7,413 nucleotides of DNA from an uncultured Pelagibacteraceae bacterium (GTDB lineage: Bacteria > Pseudomonadota > Alphaproteobacteria > Pelagibacterales > Pelagibacteraceae). The stretch lies in contig CACPEI010000021.1 of NCBI GenBank assembly GCA_902632875.1, forward strand, positions 1 through 7,413, written 5' to 3'. Shown in pieces: positions 1-7,053 of the stretch. The first letter of the stretch is position 1. Every line of letters begins with the position of its first letter. The notes beneath the pieces are model-generated. The model searched no databases. It was not told the DNA's origin and saw nothing but the letters and a program-made list of their open reading frames with translations. The translations under genes and the position numbers were made by a program.

Positions 1-1012
1 CTTTATATATGTTAAGAGTATGCTCTCCCCAATCAGGTGGATAACCTATTCCGATTGAGTAACCAGTTCTAGATTTTTTTTCTATACCGTATTTATCTAA
101 TACTTTCCAAAATGCTTGGGCAACATCATCAGCTTTATTGCCAGGTTTTGTTGCTTCAATTCCAGCTTGAAGGGCTTCAATAGTTTTTTTCATAGTATCA
201 ATTTTCATTTTGTCAGGTTTTCCTAACAACACTGTTCTTGCCATAGGTGCGTGATATCTTTTATAAACACCAGATAATTCAACAATTGTTGCTTCACCAT
301 CAACAAATTTATCTTGTGTAGCAGTTAAATGTGATGCTGAAGTTCCTTTACCAGTAGGTAGTAATGTTGCAATACTCGAATATTCTCCACCAAACTCTGA
401 AGTTCCATAAAACAAAGCTTTTTGTATTTCACCTACCGCATCACATTGCCTTACTCCTGGTTCAATTACATCATAAGCTGTTTTCATTCCGATTTCTGAG
501 ATCTTGGCAGCAGATTTCATAAAACTTATTTCTGTTTCTGATTTTACTAATCTTGCCCAGTTTACCAATCTATCTGAGTCTTTAATTTTAGCATTAGGTA
601 GGCCTTGTTTAATTTTTTCATAACAAAAAGCGGTGAAATAATGCGCATCCATTTCTAATCCAATCGAAAGCTTATCCCATTTTTTATCTTTTATTATTTT
701 TACTAAATAATCATAAGGATGCTTTGGCCAAGTATGGATGTAATGTTCGTCATAGACAATAATATTTTCTTTTTTCACATATGATTTTATATAAGCTCCA
801 CCGGCATCTTGTGCTCTAACAAAACATATTGGCTCATCTGCATTTATATGAACTATAGCACATTGTGCATAATAAAAAGACCATGCATCATAACCTGTTA
901 AATAATTTATATTATTAGTGTCATGAGATATTAAAAGCTCTATGCCTTTTTCATGCATCATTTTTTGAACTTTTATAAGTCTTTGCTTATATTCTTCTTT
1001 TTTAAAAAGCAT
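1..1012 (-). CDS. doeA: Ectoine hydrolase (DoeA/EutD)-like M24 family protein, C-terminus cut by window edge
   Basis: Translating the minus strand from the ATG at 1012 gives 337 open residues running off the left edge; the family is usually near 400, so roughly the last 60 are missing. The N-terminal creatinase-type domain (about 1-150) includes NINYLTGYDAWSFYY at 34-48; the pita-bread domain follows. Residues 318-331 (YSIGIGYPPDWGEH) match the signature I associate with ectoine hydrolases, which open the ectoine ring to N-acetyl-2,4-diaminobutyrate in the cytoplasm. H228 (GTSASHLTA) sits where creatinase and aminopeptidase P carry their catalytic His. The usual first two metal-ligand Asp positions appear to be E245 and P256 (HAPMART), and the GHG-type His appears to be S319, so a metal-free mechanism like creatinase is expected. 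The start lies 2 bases after the stop of the EutA-like gene, implying one transcript. Another amidohydrolase-like substrate (creatine-like or another cyclic solute) cannot be excluded. Confidence 0.82.
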   Translation of the reverse strand, partial: MLFKKEEYKQRLIKVQKMMHEKGIELLISHDTNNINYLTGYDAWSFYYAQCAIVHINADEPICFVRAQDAGGAYIKSYVKKENIIVYDEHYIHTWPKHPYDYLVKIIKDKKWDKLSIGLEMDAHYFTAFCYEKIKQGLPNAKIKDSDRLVNWARLVKSETEISFMKSAAKISEIGMKTAYDVIEPGVRQCDAVGEIQKALFYGTSEFGGEYSSIATLLPTGKGTSASHLTATQDKFVDGEATIVELSGVYKRYHAPMARTVLLGKPDKMKIDTMKKTIEALQAGIEATKPGNKADDVAQAFWKVLDKYGIEKKSRTGYSIGIGYPPDWGEHTLNIYK

Positions 1013-1014
1013 AA

Positions 1015-1761
1015 TCAATCATTAGAGAATAATTTTCCAAATCCTCGGATATCATTATTTTTACCAATCTTTTCTAAAGCGTCCCAAATCAAAGCTTGAT
1101 TACTTGATAATACAGGTTTATTTAATTTCTTTTCTAATTTTTCAATTATATCAAGGACAGGTAAGGCCGTACACGAAATAAATAAAACGTCGGCATCAAT
1201 AATTTCCATTTTAGATAGAGTTTCAAATAAAAAATCTTGATCTACTTTTCCAATATCATAGTCAGCTGCAATATCTAAATATGAATTCGATACAACATCA
1301 AATTTTTCATTTCTAAAGAAATCTACAATTTCATCATTTAATGTTTTGCTATAAGGAGTAAAGATACCCAATTTTTTTACATTTAATCTTTTTAATGCTT
1401 TTATTGTTGCTGAACTAGGCGTTGTCAATTTTGCTTTGGGTTTTGCTGCTTTAACTTTTTTTTCAATTGACTCAAATCCAGCAGCTATTGTTCCTGAGGT
1501 ACAACCATAAACTATACAATCTATTTCTTCATTCGGCAAAATATCACTTGTAACTTTAGTTACCTCTTCTGACATTCTTATTAAATTTTCTTTAGTAAGT
1601 GGATTATAGCATTCAATTCTATTTACAAAAAAATCTATTTCTTTATCTTTAATTACTTTAATAAAATCTTTTTCAATCATGAAATCAGTCGCTAGAGCAA
1701 TCAAACCAATTCTAGGATTAAATTTTGTAACAAATTTTGGCTCTATTTTATTTGATTTCAT
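1015..1761 (-). CDS. eutA: EutA-like / maleate isomerase-type Asp/Glu racemase superfamily protein
   Basis: A complete 248-residue protein, the normal length for maleate isomerase, arylmalonate decarboxylase and EutA proteins. Two half-domains each carry one catalytic-type Cys: C87 in IVYGCTSGT (83-91) and C197 in LFISCTALP (193-201), the pair that performs cis-trans isomerisation or racemisation in this superfamily. The N-terminal RIGLIALATD (17-26) and the KKLGIFTPYS strand (129-138) are also typical. The ATG at 1761 is the first codon of the protein after the divergent intergenic region, with no strong Shine-Dalgarno. In known ectoine clusters EutA sits beside EutB, EutC and EutD and is linked to 5-hydroxyectoine use; here only the EutD-like partner is visible, 2 bases downstream. 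Assignment to EutA instead of maleate isomerase therefore rests mainly on that neighbour. Cytoplasmic; no signal peptide or membrane segment. Confidence 0.75.
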   Translation of the reverse strand: MKSNKIEPKFVTKFNPRIGLIALATDFMIEKDFIKVIKDKEIDFFVNRIECYNPLTKENLIRMSEEVTKVTSDILPNEEIDCIVYGCTSGTIAAGFESIEKKVKAAKPKAKLTTPSSATIKALKRLNVKKLGIFTPYSKTLNDEIVDFFRNEKFDVVSNSYLDIAADYDIGKVDQDFLFETLSKMEIIDADVLFISCTALPVLDIIEKLEKKLNKPVLSSNQALIWDALEKIGKNNDIRGFGKLFSND

Positions 1762-1866
1762 TATTTATTAATCAAAGTTACTACAAAATGATATAATTTG
1801 CTTGTTGAAAATCTTTACAAATTATATTTAATTTATCTTTTATAAATTGTTAACAAATAGAGGAAA
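1762..1866. promoter_or_regulatory. Divergent intergenic region with putative promoters for eutA-like gene (-) and livJ-like gene (+)
   Basis: This is the only sizeable non-coding gap between divergent genes, so both transcripts must start here or nearby. On the plus strand, TTGAAA (1805-1810) followed after 16 bases by TTTAAT (1827-1832) is the best -35/-10 pair I find; a perfect TATAAT at 1792-1797 has no convincing -35. On the minus strand a TATAAT occupies 1826-1821, also with a weak -35. A perfect 10-base palindrome, TTGTTAACAA, lies at 1847-1856. The region is so AT-rich that -10 look-alikes are expected by chance, so exact elements are uncertain although the presence of promoters is likely. 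It is too short for most riboswitches and I see no long hairpin. Confidence 0.4.
1859..1864 (+). promoter_or_regulatory. Shine-Dalgarno (AGAGGA) that favours the second ATG of the binding-protein gene
   Basis: AGAGGA ends 2 bases before the ATG at 1867 and 5 bases before the ATG at 1870. The second spacing is the more normal one, so the protein probably begins MKRLL and not MMKRLL. It is one of the clearer ribosome sites in the window, in keeping with high expression of a periplasmic binding protein. Confidence 0.6.
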
Positions 1867-1869
1867 ATG

Positions 1870-3051
1870 ATGAAAAGATTACTTGTAGCTGCATTTATTT
1901 TTGGTTCGACTTTTATGACAAATGTTTTTGCAGAAATTAAAATGGGTGTAATTTTAGGTTTCACTGGGCCTATTGAATCTCTCACACCAGCAATGGCTGC
2001 TTCAGCTGAACTTGCTTTTAAAGAAGCTTCAGACTCTGGATCATTATTAGGTGGGGAAAAAATTTCCGTGATTAGAGCAGACTCAACATGCGTTGACTCT
2101 GCAGCAGCGACAGCGGCGGCTGAAGGTGTTATTTCACAAGGTGTAGCAGCTATTATGGGTGCTGACTGTTCAGGTGTAACTGGAGCGATAGCTTCAAATG
2201 TTGCTGTACCAAATGGTGTAGTAATGATTTCACCGTCAGCGACATCACCAGGATTAACTACTTTAGATGACAAAGGTTATTTTTTTAGAACTGCTCCATC
2301 TGATGCAAGAGGTGGTCAAATTTTAGCTGATATTACTAAAGACAGAAAAGTAAAAAGTGTTGCAATCACTTACACAAATAATGACTATGGAAAAGGTTTA
2401 GCAGATGTTTACAAAGCAGCTGTGGAAGCGCACGGTATTAAAGTAACCACTGTGACTGCCCACGAAGATGGAAAAGCAGATTACTCTTCTGAAGTGGCAA
2501 CTCTTGCCTCAGCAGGTGGTGATGCAGTAGCTGTAATTGGATACCTAGACCAAGGTGGTAAAGGAATTATTCAAGCTTCTTTAGACTCTGGTGCTTTTGA
2601 TAAATTTATTTTATCTGATGGTATGATTGGACAGTCATTAGTTGACGCATTTGGAAAAGACTTAAGAAAATCTTTTGGTTCAATGCCAGGTTCAACAGGA
2701 AAAGGTGCTGGGGTATTTGCAAAAGTTGCAAGTGCAGGGGGTATTGACAGCTCAGGACCTTATACAGGTGAGTCATACGATGCAGCAGCATTAATTGTTT
2801 TAGCAATGCAAGCCGGTAATTCAGCTGACAGAGCATCAATTGCAAAAAATGTTATGGATGTTGCTAACGGACCTGGAACAAAAATTTATCCAGGTGAGCT
2901 TAAAAAAGGTTTAGATTTATTAGCTAAAGGTAAAAAGGTGGACTATGAAGGTGCAACTGGAGTTACTTTTACTAGCGTCGGTGAGGCCGAGGGTTCTTTC
3001 TTAGAACAAGAAGTTAAAGGCGGAAAATTCAAAACTAAAAAGCAAAGATAA
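1870..3051 (+). CDS. HAAT-family (LivJ-type) periplasmic substrate-binding protein of an ABC importer
   Basis: The precursor has 393 residues from the ATG at 1870 (394 from 1867). Residues 1-21 form a signal peptide: a KR start, a hydrophobic core and a VFA cleavage site before EIKMGVILG. The rest is a type I periplasmic binding fold of the Peripla_BP_6/LivJ class: SPSATSPGLT (about 121-130) in the ligand cleft, the NNDYGKGLA strand (170-178), SYDAAALIVLAMQAG (302-316) and VDYEGATGV (357-365). C74 and C100 match the disulfide typical of the family. It captures an amino acid or amino-acid-like solute and delivers it to the LivHM/LivGF complex encoded convergently at 3179-7053. The ligand cannot be read from the sequence; divergence from EutA/EutD-like genes hints at ectoine or a related osmolyte. 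GC is visibly higher than in its neighbours, as expected for a highly expressed gene. A terminator follows 20 bases after the stop. Confidence 0.93.
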   Translation: MKRLLVAAFIFGSTFMTNVFAEIKMGVILGFTGPIESLTPAMAASAELAFKEASDSGSLLGGEKISVIRADSTCVDSAAATAAAEGVISQGVAAIMGADCSGVTGAIASNVAVPNGVVMISPSATSPGLTTLDDKGYFFRTAPSDARGGQILADITKDRKVKSVAITYTNNDYGKGLADVYKAAVEAHGIKVTTVTAHEDGKADYSSEVATLASAGGDAVAVIGYLDQGGKGIIQASLDSGAFDKFILSDGMIGQSLVDAFGKDLRKSFGSMPGSTGKGAGVFAKVASAGGIDSSGPYTGESYDAAALIVLAMQAGNSADRASIAKNVMDVANGPGTKIYPGELKKGLDLLAKGKKVDYEGATGVTFTSVGEAEGSFLEQEVKGGKFKTKKQR

Positions 3052-3070
3052 TTTTTTATCTAAAAGAATT

Positions 3071-3104
3071 AAACCCCCATCATTTATTTGTTGGGGGTTT
3101 TTTT
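3071..3104 (+). terminator. Rho-independent terminator after the binding-protein gene
   Basis: A 9-base-pair stem, AAACCCCCA (3071-3079) with TGGGGGTTT (3092-3100), closes a 12-base loop and runs into a T-tract (3098-3104). It lies 20 bases after the binding-protein stop. On the minus strand the same hairpin is followed by TTTAATTCTTTTA, a weaker U-tract, so it may also serve the convergent livM transcript. Confidence 0.92.
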
Positions 3105-3174
3105 AAAAAAATAAATATTTATCAGCCATATATAAAGCCCAAGCTATAGCTGCACCTGTAATAATATATTTCAT
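3103..3174 (-). CDS. Possible 23-residue membrane microprotein downstream of livM
   Basis: The minus strand from the ATG at 3174 reads MKYIITGAAIAWALYMADKY then LFF and a TAA at 3105-3103. The start is 4 bases after the livM stop, as operon genes in this window are spaced. The peptide is a single hydrophobic segment with Ala codons GCA/GCT, a Trp, and charged residues only near the ends, so it could be a one-pass inner-membrane peptide. Its GC is higher than expected for a leftover intergenic stretch here. Against it: no Shine-Dalgarno, a very short reading frame that can occur by chance, and a stop that overlaps the terminator of the convergent gene. I do not recognise a family. Conservation in related genomes would decide. 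Confidence 0.35.
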   Translation of the reverse strand: MKYIITGAAIAWALYMADKYLFF

Positions 3175-3178
3175 AATT

Positions 3179-4549
3179 TTATTTTATTTCTATTTTCTCA
3201 GGAAGTATACCCTTTGGTCTATATCTCATAATTAATAATAAACCTATTCCCATCATTAAAAATCTGAAATAAGGAACACTTTCAATTAAATGCACTTTCA
3301 AAAAGTGTGTATCTTCTAAACCTGCTGTTGATAAATTGACTAGATACAATCCAATTGGTGCTGCTTCAATCCATAAGAACCAAACTACAAAACCACCAAG
3401 AATGGCTCCAAAATTATTTCCACTTCCACCAATAATAACCATTACCCAAATCAAAAAAGTATATCTCAAAGGTCTATAACTTCCTGGTGTAAATAATCCA
3501 TCTTGAGTTACAAGCATAGCTCCAGCAATACCAACAATAGCTGAACCTAAAACAAAAATTAACAAATGTTGTTTGACTACATTTTTTCCCATTGCATTTG
3601 CAGCTTCCTCGTTGTCTCTAATTGCTCTCATCATTCTTCCCCAAGGAGAATAAAGAGCTTTTTGTGTTAAAATTAAAAGAATAATCACAACAATCAAAAA
3701 TAAACCTGAATAACAAAGTTTTACAAATATTGATGATCCTTCTATTACAAATTGATTAAGTGCTGCTTTTCTTTCAGACATATCAGAAATTAAATTTAAT
3801 TTTCCTGAATTAAATTTTTCAACTAAATTTATAAACCAATCTGTTTGCTGTAAATTTACCTCATAAGGAGCAGGGCGTTTTAAACCAATCACATTTTTAA
3901 CGCCTCTTGTTAACCAGTCTTCATGTTTAATAATTGCTATAACAATTTCTGATATCAATAATGTAGCAATTGCTAAATAATCAGCTCTTAAACCCAATGC
4001 TACTTTTCCAATTATAAAAGCTAATCCTCCTGCAAAAAAAGCACCGGCAATCCATGAAAAAATTATTGGAAGCCCTAGCCCACCAAGAAATCCGGTTATC
4101 GCTGGATTTACCTCCTCAATTGCCTCAATACCAGGTTCAGAGACTATTCGTATAATAATTATTCCAGTAATAATTATTGCAGCTATAACATAATTTCTAA
4201 TTTTAGATTTCTGATATTTTTTAAGAACAAATCTAACAGCTAAAACAATTCCAATAATGAGAAATAAACTCAATAAAATATTTATACCACCTGCACTCCA
4301 AGCCTCTTGAACTGGATTAACAGAAATTAAAACTGCTGCTAAACCACCTAAAGCTGTGAAACCCATTATTCCAAAGTTTATTAAACCAGCATATCCCCAT
4401 TGAATATTAGCACCCATCGTCATGACAGCTGATATCAGACAAAGATTAAAGATAGATAAAGCAATGTTCCAGGATTGAAATATACCGACAAGGATAATTA
4501 ATCCTATCATAATACTGTAAGCTGTTATGACATTTAAATTTTTTCTCAC
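3179..4549 (-). CDS. livM: HAAT ABC transporter inner-membrane permease, LivM type (enlarged)
   Basis: 456 residues with many hydrophobic helices. Family landmarks are NIQWGYAGLINFGIMGF (48-64), LRADYLAIATL (187-197), the cytoplasmic coupling loop SPWGRMMRAIRDNEEAANAM (301-320) that contacts the ATPases, GGSGNNFGAILGG (374-386) and the terminal RYRPKGILP (442-450). It forms the transmembrane pore with LivH. It is longer than E. coli LivM (about 425) and much longer than the common 320-360 residue LivM: residues about 78-160 add two hydrophobic segments (89-109, 119-136) and about 209-275 add a hydrophilic stretch between membrane segments. The start is GTG at 4549, overlapping the livH stop by 4 bases (GTGA), preceded by AAAGGA 8 bases upstream. 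It is the last clear gene of the operon. Confidence 0.92.
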   Translation of the reverse strand: MRKNLNVITAYSIMIGLIILVGIFQSWNIALSIFNLCLISAVMTMGANIQWGYAGLINFGIMGFTALGGLAAVLISVNPVQEAWSAGGINILLSLFLIIGIVLAVRFVLKKYQKSKIRNYVIAAIIITGIIIIRIVSEPGIEAIEEVNPAITGFLGGLGLPIIFSWIAGAFFAGGLAFIIGKVALGLRADYLAIATLLISEIVIAIIKHEDWLTRGVKNVIGLKRPAPYEVNLQQTDWFINLVEKFNSGKLNLISDMSERKAALNQFVIEGSSIFVKLCYSGLFLIVVIILLILTQKALYSPWGRMMRAIRDNEEAANAMGKNVVKQHLLIFVLGSAIVGIAGAMLVTQDGLFTPGSYRPLRYTFLIWVMVIIGGSGNNFGAILGGFVVWFLWIEAAPIGLYLVNLSTAGLEDTHFLKVHLIESVPYFRFLMMGIGLLLIMRYRPKGILPEKIEIK

Positions 4550-5556
4550 AATATCTTTCCTTTAAATATTCCAGACGGGCGATAAAGCAGCACAATTACT
4601 AATATTGAGAAAGATACCGCAAATTTATAATCAGTTGAAAGTAATTGAATTAGACCGTCAGGCTCCATGCTTTCAGGTAACACATACATGAAAAATTTCT
4701 TGTAAGCATAAGTTAAGAATATTTCTGAAAAAGCAATTACATAACCTCCTAGGAAAGCTCCAAAAGGATTACCAATTCCACCAACTATAGCAGCAGCAAA
4801 TATTGGAAGCATGTTATTAAAATAAGTAAATGGTTTAAAACTTTTATCTAAACCATATAATGATCCACCAATTGTAGCTAAAACTCCCGCTATTATCCAA
4901 GTAGTCATAACAATTTTTTTTGGGTCAATCCCAGACAACAAAGCAAGATCTTCATTATCAGAATAAGCTCTCATGCTTTTTCCTGTTTTTGTTTTATTTA
5001 AAAACCAAAAAAGAGCTGAAACTAAAATTAATGTTACAACAATTGTAATTACTTGAGTGGATTTAATTGCAAGGCCCTCATTAAGACCAGTCATTTCTTT
5101 AAACTCACCAGCTTTAATCAAAAATTTTTCACCATCAAAAAATCTTCTATCAGATGGACCAATAATTATTCTAACAACTGCTTGGGTGACAAACATTACC
5201 CCAATACTCACCATTGCTAATTGAACAGGGGGGCTTTTACTTACTCTATAATATTTGAAAACAAATTTATCTATCAAAAGCATATAACCAACCATAAATA
5301 TAATAGCAAAAGGAATTGCAATTAGAGCAGTAGGTAAGATACCCAAACTTATTCCTAAAGATTGAAAATACCATGTGAACAAAATAGTGACCATGGTTCC
5401 AAAAGACATCATATCTCCTGTAGCAAAGTTTGCGAACCTTAAGATCCCATATATCAAAGTTACAAAAATTGCACCTAAAGCTAATTGAGATCCATAGGCT
5501 AATGCTGGTACAAAAATATAATTTAATAAAAGTACAATCGCATTTATATAATCCAT
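4546..5556 (-). CDS. livH: HAAT ABC transporter inner-membrane permease, LivH type
   Basis: 336 residues, slightly longer than E. coli LivH (308). Typical elements are TLIYGILRFANFATGDMMSF (33-52), the first half of the HAAT permease signature, the coupling loop TGKSMRAYSDNEDLALLSGI (191-210), VGGIGNPFGAFLGGYVIAFS (258-277) and the C-terminal YRPSGIFKGK (325-334). It pairs with LivM to form the pore through which the solute captured by the binding protein enters the cytoplasm. The ATG at 5556 lies 1 base after the livF stop, and the purine-rich AGGCGGG inside the end of livF serves as ribosome site. Its stop overlaps the livM GTG start, so translation of the two permeases is probably coupled. 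An extra hydrophilic segment around 136-165 and another near 285-310 account for the additional length. Confidence 0.93.
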   Translation of the reverse strand: MDYINAIVLLLNYIFVPALAYGSQLALGAIFVTLIYGILRFANFATGDMMSFGTMVTILFTWYFQSLGISLGILPTALIAIPFAIIFMVGYMLLIDKFVFKYYRVSKSPPVQLAMVSIGVMFVTQAVVRIIIGPSDRRFFDGEKFLIKAGEFKEMTGLNEGLAIKSTQVITIVVTLILVSALFWFLNKTKTGKSMRAYSDNEDLALLSGIDPKKIVMTTWIIAGVLATIGGSLYGLDKSFKPFTYFNNMLPIFAAAIVGGIGNPFGAFLGGYVIAFSEIFLTYAYKKFFMYVLPESMEPDGLIQLLSTDYKFAVSFSILVIVLLYRPSGIFKGKIL

Positions 5557-5557
5557 A

Positions 5558-6265
5558 TCACCCGCCTAAAAATGAACTTCTTACTCTTGGATCATTTAGT
5601 AATTCTTTTCCTGATCCTGAATAACGATTTTCTCCCGTGACTAAAACGTAACCTCTATCTGAAATGCTTAGTGCTTGTTTGGCATTTTGTTCCACCATCA
5701 GTATTGCAACATTTGTACGTTTAACTTTTACAATATGGTCAAACAATTCATCCATTACAATTGGTGAAACTCCTGCGGTTGGTTCATCTAACATTAAAAC
5801 TGATGGCTTAATCATTAGCGCCCTACCAAGTGCTACTTGTTGTCTTTGTCCTCCTGATAATTCACCAACTAATTGATTCCTTTTTTCGCTTAATATTGGA
5901 AACAATTCATAGATCTCATTGATTACTGAATTATAACTTTCATCAATTAAGAAGGCTCCCATTTCTAAATTTTCCTCAACAGTCATTCCTGCAAAAACAT
6001 TTTTCGTTTGAGGTACAAATGAAATTCCTGACTTAACTCTATCTTGTGGAGATAATTGTGTAATATCTTTACCACCAATTATTACTGAGCCAGATTTTAA
6101 ATTTAGCAAACCTAGCATTGCCTTCATTGCTGTGGATTTTCCCGCACCATTAGGACCTAAGATTGAAACAATTTCACCTTTGTCGACATTCAATGAGCAC
6201 GAATTAATAATATCTGGACCGTTTCCATATCCACCAGTCATCTTATTTCCCTCAAAAAATGCCAT
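5558..6265 (-). CDS. livF: HAAT ABC transporter ATP-binding protein, LivF type
   Basis: 235 residues from the ATG at 6265. Walker A is GPNGAGKST (37-45), the Q-loop Gln is Q86 (FVPQ), the ABC signature is LSGGQRQQVALGRAL (136-150) and Walker B VLMLDEPTAG (156-165) holds the catalytic E161. The usual switch His is replaced in LMVEQNAKQAL (189-199), which is normal for LivF, and the RGYVLVTGE strand and the ending SSFLGG are also LivF traits. It powers transport as a heterodimer with LivG. A TTG at 6271 would extend it by two residues and overlap livG by 4 bases; I chose the ATG, which starts 2 bases after the livG stop. Confidence 0.93.
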   Translation of the reverse strand: MAFFEGNKMTGGYGNGPDIINSCSLNVDKGEIVSILGPNGAGKSTAMKAMLGLLNLKSGSVIIGGKDITQLSPQDRVKSGISFVPQTKNVFAGMTVEENLEMGAFLIDESYNSVINEIYELFPILSEKRNQLVGELSGGQRQQVALGRALMIKPSVLMLDEPTAGVSPIVMDELFDHIVKVKRTNVAILMVEQNAKQALSISDRGYVLVTGENRYSGSGKELLNDPRVRSSFLGG

Positions 6266-6267
6266 TA

Positions 6268-7053
6268 TCAATTATCCTTGATTTTTGATCCCCTGCCTAA
6301 ATAACTTTCAATTACTTTTTCGTCTTTTTTTGCATCATCCACTGAACCTTCAAATAATACTGATCCTTCAGCCATTACAATCACAGGATCACATAGTCTT
6401 CCTATGAAATCCATGTCATGTTCAATCATACAAAATGTATATCCCTTTTCTTTATTTAGTTTTTCAATCGCTGTACCAAGATCTTTGAGTAGTGTTCTAT
6501 TTACACCTGCGCCTACTTCATCTAGCAAAACTAACTTTGCATCTACCATCATTGTTCGACCAAGCTCCAATAATTTTTTTTGACCACCAGATAAATTTCC
6601 AGCTAGCTCATTTCTTAAATGCCCTAAATTTAAAAACTCTATAACTTCAATGGCTTTTTGCTTAATAATATTTTCTTCTTTCATAATTAATGAAGGTTTA
6701 AATATAGCATTTATCAATTGCTCACCTGACTGATTACCAGGAACCATCATTAAATTTTCTAAAACTGATAAATTTGTAAATTCATGTGCAATTTGAAAAG
6801 TTCTAAGTAAACCTTTTGAAAATAATTCATACGCCGGTACATCAGTTATATTTTCGTTGTTAAACATAACACTGCCAGCTGAACATTTTAGATTTCCAGC
6901 AATCAAATTAAATAAGGTAGTTTTTCCTGATCCATTAGGACCAATTATTCCAGTTATAGTTCCTTTCTTAACTTTGAGTGAACAATCTGATACTGCTGCT
7001 AATCCACCAAAATATTTTGATAGATTGTTTATTTCTAAAATATTTTCTGACAT
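6268..7053 (-). CDS. livG: HAAT ABC transporter ATP-binding protein, LivG type
   Basis: 261 residues from the ATG at 7053. Walker A is GPNGSGKTT (38-46), Q87 lies in RTFQIAHEF (84-92), the signature is LSGGQKKLLELGR (154-166), Walker B is LVLLDEVGAGVN (174-185) with catalytic E179, and the switch His is H212 in IEHDMDFIG (210-218). The extended region between the Q-loop and signature and the ending ESYLGRGSK fit the LivG (BCA_ABC_TP_C) type. V180 takes the place of the usual Pro of DEP; a DEV version occurs in other HAAT ATPases, so this is not a defect. It is the partner ATPase of LivF. A TTG codon at 7056, directly after the upstream stop, could give one more residue; the ATG is preferred. 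Confidence 0.93.
   Translation of the reverse strand: MSENILEINNLSKYFGGLAAVSDCSLKVKKGTITGIIGPNGSGKTTLFNLIAGNLKCSAGSVMFNNENITDVPAYELFSKGLLRTFQIAHEFTNLSVLENLMMVPGNQSGEQLINAIFKPSLIMKEENIIKQKAIEVIEFLNLGHLRNELAGNLSGGQKKLLELGRTMMVDAKLVLLDEVGAGVNRTLLKDLGTAIEKLNKEKGYTFCMIEHDMDFIGRLCDPVIVMAEGSVLFEGSVDDAKKDEKVIESYLGRGSKIKDN

Noticed and set aside
1762..1866. Riboswitch or small RNA in the divergent gap
   Set aside because: The gap is about 105 bases, almost pure A/T, and shows no stable hairpins or known aptamer core.
1833..2273. Minus-strand open frame of 146 codons overlapping the binding-protein gene
   Set aside because: It lies antisense to the clear LivJ-type coding sequence, has a low-complexity Ala/Pro/Ser-rich product and no family motifs; it is a shadow of the GC-richer codons opposite.
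2606..2845. Minus-strand open frame of 79 codons inside the binding-protein gene
   Set aside because: Leu/Gln/His-rich shadow product with no motif or ribosome site, fully within a well-supported gene on the other strand.
5430..5624. Plus-strand open frame across the livH/livF junction
   Set aside because: Antisense to two well-supported ABC genes and without recognisable features.
5664..5876. Plus-strand open frame inside livF
   Set aside because: Antisense to the conserved Walker B/signature region of livF; a shadow frame.
5558..6265. Missing switch His in LivF as a sign of an inactive ATPase
   Set aside because: LivF proteins, including that of E. coli, normally have a VEQNA sequence here; it is a family trait.
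6268..7053. LivG Walker B followed by Val (DEV) instead of Pro (DEP) as a defect
   Set aside because: DEV forms are found in other HAAT ATPases and the catalytic Glu and switch His are both present.
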